From NCBI RefSeq assembly GCF_001280435.1, contig NZ_LBIP01000019.1:1-64000 (forward strand): a DNA stretch of 64,000 nucleotides. The letters are read 5' to 3'. The notes beneath the pieces were generated by a model. That model saw only the letters and a program-made list of their open reading frames with translations, was not told the origin of the DNA and made no database searches. Source of the DNA: Mangrovimonas xylaniphaga (lineage in GTDB: Bacteria > Bacteroidota > Bacteroidia > Flavobacteriales > Flavobacteriaceae). Within the stretch, counting starts at the first letter, position 1. Each line of letters starts with the position of its first letter. The position numbers and the translations under genes are program-made. Positions 38,142-45,535 of the stretch are shown here, piece by piece.

Positions 38142-39035
38142 TTGAGTATTAAAAATTCTTCAGTTTCAATAAGTTCAGTATTTTCTGATTTTAAGGAAAT
38201 CACTAAAATAAGACTTTCGGTTAGTGTTGTTTTTTCTTCCATAGCGGGGTACTTGTTGGGTGCCGAAAGTATAGAATTGACCACTTTGATACTTCTGGCC
38301 TTTGGCGGGTATTTTATGGTGGGAGCTTCCAATGCATTCAACCAGATTATTGAGCGTGATTTGGACGCCAAGATGGACCGTACCAAAAACAGACCGATTC
38401 CTGCGGGACGTATGTCGGTAAACACAGGGTTTGCAATTGCGGTGTTGTTTACCATTTTGGGGATTATCACCTTATACATTATCAATCCAAGAACGGCCAT
38501 GTATGGGGCCATTTCCATTTTTTTATACACCAGTGTTTACACGCCATTAAAAACCAAAACACCATTGTCGGTTTTTGTTGGGGCAATTCCTGGGGCCATT
38601 CCTTTTATGTTGGGGTGGGTAGCCGCTAGAAATCACTTTGGAATTGAGCCAGGTACTTTATTTGCCTTGCAATTCTTTTGGCAGTTCCCACATTTTTGGG
38701 CTATTGGTTGGTTCTTGTTTGATGATTACAAAAAGGGAGGCTTTTTTATGTTGCCAACGGGAAAGCGCGATAAAGGAACTGCAGTGCAGATCATCATGTA
38801 TTCCATCTGGACTATTTTGGTGTCTATCATTCCGGTGTTTGGATTTACAGGCGATTTAAAACTTTCCGTAGTAGCGGCAATTATTGTATTTCTGTTAGGC
38901 GGTCTAATGTTGTATTATGCCTTGGATCTATTTAAGAAAAGAACCGCCCAAGCAGCTAGACAGTTGATGTTGGCCAGTGTATCATACATTACTTTATTAC
39001 AGATAGTATACGTTATAGACAAATTTTTGAGATAA
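38142..39035 (+). CDS. ctaB: Heme O synthase (protoheme IX farnesyltransferase)
   Basis: A 297-residue UbiA-family prenyltransferase that adds farnesyl to heme B on the way to heme A of the oxidase at 15-18 kb. The prenyl-diphosphate site is NAFNQIIERDLDAKMDRT with RPIP following; a second acidic site is FDDYKKGG. About eight or nine helices are visible. It starts with TTG at 38142, since no ATG precedes the conserved ITKIRLSVSVVFSSIAGY helix at a sensible place. It is the first gene of the second oxidase locus; the next gene begins at the base after its stop. No heme A synthase gene (ctaA) was seen in the window. Confidence 0.95.
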   Translation: MSIKNSSVSISSVFSDFKEITKIRLSVSVVFSSIAGYLLGAESIELTTLILLAFGGYFMVGASNAFNQIIERDLDAKMDRTKNRPIPAGRMSVNTGFAIAVLFTILGIITLYIINPRTAMYGAISIFLYTSVYTPLKTKTPLSVFVGAIPGAIPFMLGWVAARNHFGIEPGTLFALQFFWQFPHFWAIGWFLFDDYKKGGFFMLPTGKRDKGTAVQIIMYSIWTILVSIIPVFGFTGDLKLSVVAAIIVFLLGGLMLYYALDLFKKRTAQAARQLMLASVSYITLLQIVYVIDKFLR

Positions 39036-39617
39036 ATGGATTTAACCGAAGGAACCTTTCAAGAGAAAAACGCAAGAGCTAAAAAAATGATGCTATGGTT
39101 TGGCATCATTTCATTGTTTATGTCTTTTGCAGGATTAACCAGTGCCGTAATTGTGAGTAAAAGTCGCCCCGATTGGCTGAATGATTTTCAGTTGCCGAGT
39201 GCTTTTATTGTGAGCACGGTGGTTATCGTGTTAAGTAGTATATCTTTTATTTTAGCAAAGCGTGCCTTAAAACAGGACAATAGAAGTCTCGCGACTCTGT
39301 TTTTATGTTTGACATTTGTATTGGGTGTGGTGTTCATTTACAGTCAATTTTTAGGTTTTTCCCAAATTATTGGCTTGGGGTATAATTTTACAGGTCCTAC
39401 CAGCAATGTTACCATGAGCTTTGTGTACATCATTGCCGCAGCTCATATTGCGCACGTAGTGGCTGGCTTACTTTCAATTTTGGTGGTAATTTATAACCAT
39501 TTTAAACAGAAGTATTCTTCAAAGGAAATGCTAGGGGTAGAACTGTCTGCAACTTTCTGGCATTTTGTAGATATCTTATGGATATTCCTATTTTTATTTT
39601 TAAATTATATAGGATAG
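39036..39617 (+). CDS. Cytochrome c oxidase subunit III family protein (short)
   Basis: A 193-residue membrane protein with five helices, equal to the last five of classical subunit III. Family features include AKKMMLWFGIISLFMSFAG at the start, YIIAAAHIAHVVAGLLSI and the final FWHFVDILWIFLFLFLNYIG. The ATG directly abuts the ctaB stop codon, so it is cotranscribed and probably translationally coupled. A second, longer subunit III gene follows after a 137-bp gap with its own -7 box. Which of the two is in the mature oxidase cannot be decided from sequence. Confidence 0.9.
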   Translation: MDLTEGTFQEKNARAKKMMLWFGIISLFMSFAGLTSAVIVSKSRPDWLNDFQLPSAFIVSTVVIVLSSISFILAKRALKQDNRSLATLFLCLTFVLGVVFIYSQFLGFSQIIGLGYNFTGPTSNVTMSFVYIIAAAHIAHVVAGLLSILVVIYNHFKQKYSSKEMLGVELSATFWHFVDILWIFLFLFLNYIG

Positions 39618-39717
39618 TATATATTTGACTTTTATCCCGTTTTAGGAATTCCCTTTCTTTATCAAGCATTTGTTTTGAAAATATGAAAGCGAAGTTTCGT
39701 TAGATGGATAAAATGAT

Positions 39718-39725
39718 TATTTTTG
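39718..39725 (+). promoter_or_regulatory. -7 box of the second subunit III gene
   Basis: TATTTTTG matches TAnnTTTG, 29 nt before the ATG. The -33 element is poor. Confidence 0.45.
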
Positions 39726-39754
39726 TGCAAATTTTAACAAAATAAACGCTTAAT

Positions 39755-40735
39755 ATGAATACTACAGTAGTGAATACTGGTACAGAAGGCAAAACTTGGG
39801 GAGGTGGAAATGAGCCTCTTAAGGCAAGTTATGGTAAAATGATGATGTGGTTTTTCATCGTTTCGGATGCTTTAACTTTTTCTGGATTTTTGGCAGCTTA
39901 TGGATTTTCAAGATTCAAATTCATCGGAACTTGGCCTATAGCGGATGAGGTTTTTACCCACGTTCCGTTTTTACACGGGCAAGAATTGCCTATGATTTAC
40001 GTTGCTTTCATGACCTTTGTTTTGATTATGTCTTCCGTGACTATGGTATTGGCTGTAGATGCAGGTCACCACATGAAGAAGTCTAAAGTGACTTTCTATA
40101 TGTTCTTGACCATTATTGGTGGTTTGATCTTCGTTGGATCTCAAGCTTGGGAATGGGCTACCTTTATTCAAGGAGACTATGGAGCTGTGCAAACTAAAGG
40201 AGGAAACATTCTTCAATTTGTAAATGCTGAAGGAGAGCGTGTAGCATTGCGTGACTTTGTGGTGGCTGAACACTCTGAGCGTACAACTCATGAAAATAAA
40301 AACGGACTTTGGTTTGTTGGAGAATCTTCTTTGCCTACCTATACTGTAGAAGAAGTAGTAAAAGGATTGGAGTCTCACAGTGATATTTTGGTAAGAACCC
40401 AAACACTTGATGAACACGGGCACAAGACAGTGTTGACCAGAGAGGAGTCTTTAAAAGCGCTTAAAACTAATGGTAAAATGGTGGTTGAAGGTGCTAACTT
40501 GCACGTAAATGAGTACGGATCACCGTTATTTGCTGATTTCTTCTTCTTTATTACAGGATTCCACGGTTTTCACGTATTCTCTGGAGTTGTACTTAACATC
40601 ATTATTTTCTTCAATGTTATATTGGGAACTTATGAGAGAAGAGGAAGCTACGAAATGGTTGAGAAAGTTGGACTTTACTGGCACTTTGTAGATTTAGTTT
40701 GGGTATTTGTATTTACATTCTTCTACCTAGTTTAA
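39755..40735 (+). CDS. Cytochrome c oxidase subunit III (long form)
   Basis: A 326-residue subunit III. Helices are visible at about 28-50, 72-95, 108-130, 255-285 and 300-325, with the family endings FFFITGFHGFHVFSG and YWHFVDLVWVFVFTFF. Between helices three and four lies an insertion of roughly 110-115 polar residues (about 135-250) absent from the short paralogue; it contains AVQTKGGNILQFVNAEG and VLTREESLKALKTNGKMVVEG. The insert has no motif I recognise. The gene is followed by the subunit IV gene after 19 bp. Confidence 0.92.
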   Translation: MNTTVVNTGTEGKTWGGGNEPLKASYGKMMMWFFIVSDALTFSGFLAAYGFSRFKFIGTWPIADEVFTHVPFLHGQELPMIYVAFMTFVLIMSSVTMVLAVDAGHHMKKSKVTFYMFLTIIGGLIFVGSQAWEWATFIQGDYGAVQTKGGNILQFVNAEGERVALRDFVVAEHSERTTHENKNGLWFVGESSLPTYTVEEVVKGLESHSDILVRTQTLDEHGHKTVLTREESLKALKTNGKMVVEGANLHVNEYGSPLFADFFFFITGFHGFHVFSGVVLNIIIFFNVILGTYERRGSYEMVEKVGLYWHFVDLVWVFVFTFFYLV

Positions 40736-40754
40736 TTTAGATAAAATAGTTACA

Positions 40755-41135
40755 ATGGCACACGCACATAAATTAGAGATTTTAAGAGGATTAGTTAAGT
40801 TTAAATCCAACACTCAAAAAATTTGGGGAGTATTGGTTTTACTTTCCATTATTACAGCTGTTGAAGTTGTTTTGGGTATCTATAAGCCAGAAATGTTTAT
40901 GGGGAAAGTAATCGGGATGAAATTACTAAACTGGATTTTCATCATCTTGACACTTGTTAAGGCTTATTACATTACTTGGGACTTCATGCATATGAGAGAT
41001 GAAACTTCAGGTTTGAGAAGAGCTGTGGTATGGACAGGAGTATTCTTGATTTGCTACTTAGCGTTCATTCTTTTAACCGAAGGTGATTATATTCAAGGTG
41101 TATATTCATCAGGTTATATCAAAAGTGATTTTTAA
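40755..41135 (+). CDS. Cytochrome c oxidase subunit IV family protein
   Basis: A 126-residue membrane protein with three helices (about 22-42, 56-76 and 93-113), matching the prokaryotic subunit IV/CyoD-like family. MKLLNWIFIILTLVKAYYIT and WDFMHMRDETSGLRR are the typical central part. It probably stabilises the oxidase. The N-terminus is MAHAHKLEILRG. A terminator follows at 41169-41186. Confidence 0.9.
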   Translation: MAHAHKLEILRGLVKFKSNTQKIWGVLVLLSIITAVEVVLGIYKPEMFMGKVIGMKLLNWIFIILTLVKAYYITWDFMHMRDETSGLRRAVVWTGVFLICYLAFILLTEGDYIQGVYSSGYIKSDF

Positions 41136-41162
41136 AAACGTTGCTTAACGTTAAATAGATAC

Positions 41163-41193
41163 AAAAAAGGCGGTTATTCAACCGTCTTTTTTA
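41163..41193. terminator. Terminator after subunit IV
   Basis: AAAAGGCGGTT (41165-41175) pairs with AACCGTCTTTT (41180-41190) with one G-T pair; A and T tracts on both sides. Its T-tract runs straight into the next -7 box. Confidence 0.82.
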
Positions 41194-41199
41194 TTTTTG
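41192..41199 (+). promoter_or_regulatory. -7 box merged with the subunit IV terminator
   Basis: TATTTTTG matches TAnnTTTG. Its first base overlaps the end of the terminator T-tract, and 5 nt (CACCC) separate it from the ATG at 41205, predicting a leaderless mRNA. Confidence 0.5.
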
Positions 41200-41204
41200 C
41201 ACCC

Positions 41205-41921
41205 ATGAAAAACAATCAAGTAAAGCGTAATCTGGTGCTGGGAATTCTCTTCTTGCTGCCAGTAATGTTTGTTCTGGTTTTATCGCTTTCAAACGATAAT
41301 TACAATACTTTGGAAATCGTTCATGAGAATGTTCAGGATTTACCTCAAAGAAGCGGTTCCGACATCCAATTGAAGGATCATTTAACGGTTTTGGGATTCT
41401 TTGGAAAGCATCCAAAGGAACAATCTACGCCAGCCTTAAACCTGAAGGAATTGATCTATGACAAATTCAAAGGCTTTAAGAAGTTTCAAATTGTCATATT
41501 GGTAACGCCAGAGGCCAAAACTGAAGCAGAGGAATTGTTCAAGGAAATTGCCAGTTATGAAGATATGCGCTTTTGGCATTTTGTAACGCTTGATGAAGCA
41601 AGTATCCAAACTGTTTTCCAAAGTTTGAAATCGGATATGCAATTGAATGAAAACCTTTCTACGGAGCAAGTATTCATTGTAGATACCGATTTGAAACAAC
41701 GTGGTAGGACTGACGATCGCGAAGATTGGGAAAAGAAAAAGAATTTAGCACCTTACCCATTATACTCATACAGTGCCATTGAAGTTGCTGAGTTGAAAAA
41801 CAAGTTAAGTGCCGAAGATTTACGAATTTTGTTTACAGAATACCGCGAGCGCCGAAAGGGGAATTACGATTCTACCCAAAGACGTGCCAACGATTTAAAA
41901 GAATATAGCGATGAGCAATAA
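41205..41921 (+). CDS. Uncharacterised membrane-anchored protein of the oxidase-assembly locus
   Basis: A 238-residue protein I do not recognise. One N-terminal helix (about 10-29) anchors it and the rest is soluble and probably periplasmic. The pattern HLTVLGFFGKHP, then KFQIVILVTPEA, then EQVFIVDTD suggests alternating strands and helices in the manner of a thioredoxin-like fold, but no CxxC is present (no cysteine was found). It overlaps the SCO gene by 11 nt, so the two are cotranslated; SCO proteins are thioredoxin-like too. A partner or degenerate paralogue of SCO is an inference from position and strand pattern only. Confidence 0.75.
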   Translation: MKNNQVKRNLVLGILFLLPVMFVLVLSLSNDNYNTLEIVHENVQDLPQRSGSDIQLKDHLTVLGFFGKHPKEQSTPALNLKELIYDKFKGFKKFQIVILVTPEAKTEAEELFKEIASYEDMRFWHFVTLDEASIQTVFQSLKSDMQLNENLSTEQVFIVDTDLKQRGRTDDREDWEKKKNLAPYPLYSYSAIEVAELKNKLSAEDLRILFTEYRERRKGNYDSTQRRANDLKEYSDEQ

Positions 41922-42660
41922 AACAAACTATTCATACGTAGGGATTGCCTTTATCATTTTGGTTTTTGGAATCATTTTTGTTCCAAAAATTGTCGATAGA
42001 ATTACAAATGAAGATATCATTAGAAACGAAAGTAGAAGTGATCAGGCCAATACCAAAGACAAAGAAGTTGCAGCTTCTGAATTGGCTTTTTTGAACATTA
42101 ATGGCGAGCCTAAAAAAGTGCCAGATTTCAGTTTTGTCGATCAAAATGGAAATCAAATAACCAATAAAGATTACGAAGGAAAGGTGTATGTAGTGGAATT
42201 TTTCTTTACAACATGCCCATCCATATGTCCAAAAATGAACAAAAACTTGGTTCAGATTCAAAATGAATTCAAGGAATTTGCGGATTTTGGCGTAGCATCT
42301 TTTACCATCAATCCAGAGCACGATACTACTGAAGTTTTGAAGGCGTATGCCGATAATTATGGCATCACAAATCCTAACTGGCATTTAATGACAGGCGATA
42401 AGGATGCTATTTACGATTTGGCGAATATAGGCTTCAACCTGTATACCGGGGAAAATGAAGAAGTGGCCGGTGGTTTTGAGCACTCTGGAAATTTTGCCTT
42501 AATCGACAAAAATGGATTTATCCGTTCAAGAGTGGTTGCTGGAAATCCTTTGATTTTTTACAACGGGATAATTTCTGAAGCAGAACAAAAAGATGATGAA
42601 GGCCAAGAGCAACAAATTACAATGCTTAAGGAAGACATTGCACAATTATTGCAGGACTAA
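41911..42660 (+). CDS. SCO1/SenC-family copper chaperone
   Basis: A 249-residue thioredoxin-fold protein that delivers copper to, or reduces, the CuA site of subunit II. One N-terminal helix (about 9-26) anchors it. The metal site is CPSICP with C102 and C106, and the third ligand is H191 in FEHSGNF. The DFSFVDQNGNQITNKDYEGK opening and HDTTEVLKAYADNYG segments are family standard. Translation overlaps the previous gene by 11 nt; a DUF420 gene follows after 30 bp. Confidence 0.93.
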   Translation: MSNKTNYSYVGIAFIILVFGIIFVPKIVDRITNEDIIRNESRSDQANTKDKEVAASELAFLNINGEPKKVPDFSFVDQNGNQITNKDYEGKVYVVEFFFTTCPSICPKMNKNLVQIQNEFKEFADFGVASFTINPEHDTTEVLKAYADNYGITNPNWHLMTGDKDAIYDLANIGFNLYTGENEEVAGGFEHSGNFALIDKNGFIRSRVVAGNPLIFYNGIISEAEQKDDEGQEQQITMLKEDIAQLLQD

Positions 42661-42690
42661 ATAAATATAGCTATCAATTTCGAAATAAAT

Positions 42691-43236
42691 ATGAGTAATC
42701 AACAAGTCTTGGAAGAGAAAAAATATAATAAGTGGATTGTTATTTTATCCGTAGCAATTCCGTTGGCTGTGGCGGCCCTTTTTGGTGTGAACCTACGAAA
42801 AATGGGCTTTGATGTTGAGCCTCTAACCTTTTTGCCTCCTATTTATGCAGCTATCAATGCCGTAACCGCTTTGGTTTTGGTATTGGCATTTTTGGCCATT
42901 AAAAATAAAAAGGTAAGCTTGCATGAAGGTTTAATGAAGTTTGCCATTATTCTTTCCGTACTGTTTTTGGTTATGTATGTAGCCTACCATATGACAAGTG
43001 ATTCTACAAAATTTGGAGGGGAAGGAGCTATAGCTTATATCTACTATTTCATTTTGATAACCCATATTATTCTTTCAATAGTGATCATCCCTTTTGTGTT
43101 GATTACCTATGTTCGAGCTATTACCAATAATATTGAAAGACATAAGAAAATAGCAAAAATCACGTTTCCTATGTGGTTATATGTGGCTATTACAGGAGTC
43201 GTGGTATATATAATGATTTCACCTTATTACGCGTAG
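42691..43236 (+). CDS. DUF420 membrane protein
   Basis: A 181-residue protein with five helices. The DUF420 pattern is visible as LPPIYAAINAVTALVLVLAF, HEGLMKFAIILSVLFLVMYV, AYHMTSDST and THIILSIVIIPFVLITYV. Several histidines lie at helix ends (for example H in LHEGLMK, AYHMT and ITHIILS), a common sign of heme or metal contact. DUF420 proteins occur with oxidase-assembly genes in many bacteria; their role is not settled. Here it sits between SCO and a small CxxC protein, only 2 bp before the latter. Confidence 0.88.
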   Translation: MSNQQVLEEKKYNKWIVILSVAIPLAVAALFGVNLRKMGFDVEPLTFLPPIYAAINAVTALVLVLAFLAIKNKKVSLHEGLMKFAIILSVLFLVMYVAYHMTSDSTKFGGEGAIAYIYYFILITHIILSIVIIPFVLITYVRAITNNIERHKKIAKITFPMWLYVAITGVVVYIMISPYYA

Positions 43237-43238
43237 TT

Positions 43239-43463
43239 ATGAAGTCTAGATGGACCATCCTCTGTGTCGCTTTTTTGTTGTCATTGAACTCTTTTGCGCA
43301 ATGTGCCATGTGTCGCGCTGTTTTGGAGAGTGAAGAGGGGCAATCGGCTGCAGAAGGTGTGAATAATGGGATTGTGTACCTTATGGCCATTCCATATATT
43401 TTGATTGGAGGAATTGGAGTTATTATCTATTACAAGTTCTTTCGGCCAGAAAAATCAAAATAG
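43239..43463 (+). CDS. Small exported CxxC membrane protein
   Basis: A 74-residue protein I cannot assign to a named family. A signal peptide (residues 1-21, ending NSFAQ) is followed at once by C22-A-M-C25, then an Ala/Glu-rich stretch (RAVLESEEGQSAAEGVNNG) and one C-terminal helix (about 48-66) with a basic tail. After cleavage the CxxC would be at the second residue or the N-terminus of the mature protein on the periplasmic face. Start at ATG 43239 is preferred over a longer frame that overlaps DUF420. Position suggests a copper or thiol role in oxidase assembly; this is inference. Confidence 0.78.
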   Translation: MKSRWTILCVAFLLSLNSFAQCAMCRAVLESEEGQSAAEGVNNGIVYLMAIPYILIGGIGVIIYYKFFRPEKSK

Positions 43464-43515
43464 TTCCATTTTACTGTAACATTTTTTAATCATTTCAGTC
43501 TTAATAGTATACCTA

Positions 43516-43532
43516 GTTAAGTAATTCTTAAC
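43516..43532. promoter_or_regulatory. GTTAAG-N5-CTTAAC dyad upstream of the export operon
   Basis: A 6-bp inverted repeat with TAATT spacer lies 64 bp before the ABC transporter ATG. It may be a regulator site; no regulator gene is adjacent. Confidence 0.3.
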
Positions 43533-43595
43533 AGTTTGTTAGTATAAAAGGTTTTAACTTTTATGTAACATTGTATAGGCTATAACTATCTATTT

Positions 43596-44297
43596 ATGAT
43601 TGAAATAAAGAATATTCACAAGTCTTACCATATGGGGAGCAATAGTCTCCATGTGTTGAAGGGAATTAACTTTAATGTAAAAGAAGGTGAGCTTGTTTCT
43701 ATTATGGGCTCTTCTGGTTCTGGCAAGTCTACCTTATTAAATATTTTGGGCATGCTGGACGAAGCCGATTCCGGTGAATATGTTTTAGATGGTTTTCCTA
43801 TTCAAAATCTCAACGAAAAAATAGCCGCGAAATACAGAAATGAATTCTTGGGCTTTATTTTTCAATCTTTCAACTTAATAAATTACAAAAGCGCTTTAGA
43901 TAATGTGGCTTTGCCTTTGTACTATCAAGGTATCAAGCGCAAGGAGCGCATTGATAAGGCAAGGCATTATTTGGAAAAGGTAGGTTTAGGGCCTTGGTCC
44001 AACCATTTGCCAAGCGAACTTTCGGGAGGGCAAAAGCAAAGGGTAGCCATTGCTAGGGCCTTGGCAAGTGACCCAAAGGTGCTGTTGGCCGATGAGCCTA
44101 CTGGGGCATTGGACACCGCCACTTCTTATGAAGTCATGGAATTGATCCAGGGAATTAACGACGAAGGCAAAACTATTTTGGTGGTGACCCACGAGCACGA
44201 TATTGCCAATATGACCAAGCGCATTGTAAACCTCAAGGATGGAGTAATAATTGATGATAGTTTAGTAGAACAAGTAAGGGCTTCTCAATATGTTTGA
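43596..44297 (+). CDS. MacB/LolD-type ABC transporter ATPase
   Basis: A 233-residue ABC ATPase. Walker A is GSSGSGKST, the signature is LSGGQKQRVAIARAL and Walker B is VLLADEPTGALD, with the switch histidine in VVTHEHD. It belongs to the group that powers FtsX-like permeases (MacB, LolD). Its stop overlaps the next gene's start by 8 nt. It is the only ATPase of the six-gene export cluster and must serve both permeases. Confidence 0.93.
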   Translation: MIEIKNIHKSYHMGSNSLHVLKGINFNVKEGELVSIMGSSGSGKSTLLNILGMLDEADSGEYVLDGFPIQNLNEKIAAKYRNEFLGFIFQSFNLINYKSALDNVALPLYYQGIKRKERIDKARHYLEKVGLGPWSNHLPSELSGGQKQRVAIARALASDPKVLLADEPTGALDTATSYEVMELIQGINDEGKTILVVTHEHDIANMTKRIVNLKDGVIIDDSLVEQVRASQYV

Positions 44298-45534
44298 TAT
44301 TGAACGATGGCAGGAAATCTTTGAAACGCTACGAAAAAATAAACTTCGAACGTTTTTAACCGGGCTTTCGGTAGCCTCTGGGATTTTTATTCTTGTCATT
44401 TTGTTAGGCTTCAGTAAAGGCATCGAAAATGGAGTGACTTCACAATTTCAGCGGGATGCCACCAACATGATAACCGTTTGGACCAATAGAACTACAAAAG
44501 AATACAAAGGCCTTAACCCTGGTCGATATGTCCAACTTAAGAACGGTGATTTTGATATGGTTTCTACCAAGTATAAAGATTACTTGGAGTATGAATCTTC
44601 GCTTCATGGAATGTGGGGGGTGACCATGACTTATGGAAACCAAACAGGAAGTTACCGCATAAGAGGCGTGATGCCCGATCACCAGTTTATTGAAAATGCA
44701 GATATTTTAAAAGGACGGTTTTTAAATCAGGCAGACCTTGATGAGGCCAAAAAGGTGGCCGTTATAGGGAACAAAATGAAACGGGACTTGTTTAAGGATG
44801 AAGATGCCATAGACAAGAACATCCTAATGTATGGCATGAATTTTAAGGTGATTGGTGTGTTTTCAGATCCTGGAGGTGACAGGGAAGAAGATCAAGCCTA
44901 TATACCCATATCTACATCACAAAAGGTATTTAATATTGGAGACAATATTCGAAACATGTTGTTCACAGTAGAGATGTCCGATAATTTCTCCGATGCGGTT
45001 ACCTTATCGCAAAATATTTCCACAGAAATTGAATCCCAAATCAAGCAAATGCATACAGTAGCTCCGGATGATACGGGGGCGGTTAGAGTTTATAACACCC
45101 TTGAGGAAGCTAAAAAAATATATAAGCTTATTGATACCATTAAGGCGGTGTTTTGGTTTGTGGGGATTGGAACGATTATCGCAGGAATTGTGGGGGTTGG
45201 AAACATAATGCTCATTATTGTAAAAGAGCGTACCAAAGAGATTGGTATTAGAAAAGCCTTAGGTGCCTTGCCATGGTCCATAATCGGCATGATCATTCAG
45301 GAAGCTGTTTTTGTAACTATGTTTTCAGGATTGTTTGGGTTGATATCCGGATTGGCATTATTGGAAGCCGTCGGCCCTCAAGTAGAAAGTGATTTTATAA
45401 AATACCCGCAAGTTGATTTCAACATTGCCATAACCACAGTATTTATTTTAGTGTTTGCAGGAGCATTGGCTGGATTTATTCCGGCATATAGAGCTGCAAA
45501 AATTAAGCCTATCGAGGCATTAAGGGACGAATAA
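44290..45534 (+). CDS. FtsX/MacB-type permease, first copy
   Basis: A 414-residue permease. Helix one is at about 22-42 (FLTGLSVASGIFILVILLG), followed by a large periplasmic MacB-PCD-like domain (about 50-280) and three C-terminal helices (about 285-400) with the family segment IMLIIVKERTKEIGIRKALGALPWSI. It is paralogous along its whole length to the next gene. The start codon lies within the end of the ATPase gene. The pair would form the membrane part of a mechanotransmitting exporter. Confidence 0.92.
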   Translation: MFDIERWQEIFETLRKNKLRTFLTGLSVASGIFILVILLGFSKGIENGVTSQFQRDATNMITVWTNRTTKEYKGLNPGRYVQLKNGDFDMVSTKYKDYLEYESSLHGMWGVTMTYGNQTGSYRIRGVMPDHQFIENADILKGRFLNQADLDEAKKVAVIGNKMKRDLFKDEDAIDKNILMYGMNFKVIGVFSDPGGDREEDQAYIPISTSQKVFNIGDNIRNMLFTVEMSDNFSDAVTLSQNISTEIESQIKQMHTVAPDDTGAVRVYNTLEEAKKIYKLIDTIKAVFWFVGIGTIIAGIVGVGNIMLIIVKERTKEIGIRKALGALPWSIIGMIIQEAVFVTMFSGLFGLISGLALLEAVGPQVESDFIKYPQVDFNIAITTVFILVFAGALAGFIPAYRAAKIKPIEALRDE

Positions 45535-45535
45535 T

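Noticed and set aside
39971-40423. 150-codon minus-strand frame inside the long subunit III gene
   Set aside because: Antisense shadow of a certain gene; Tyr/Ser/His-rich with no recognisable motif.
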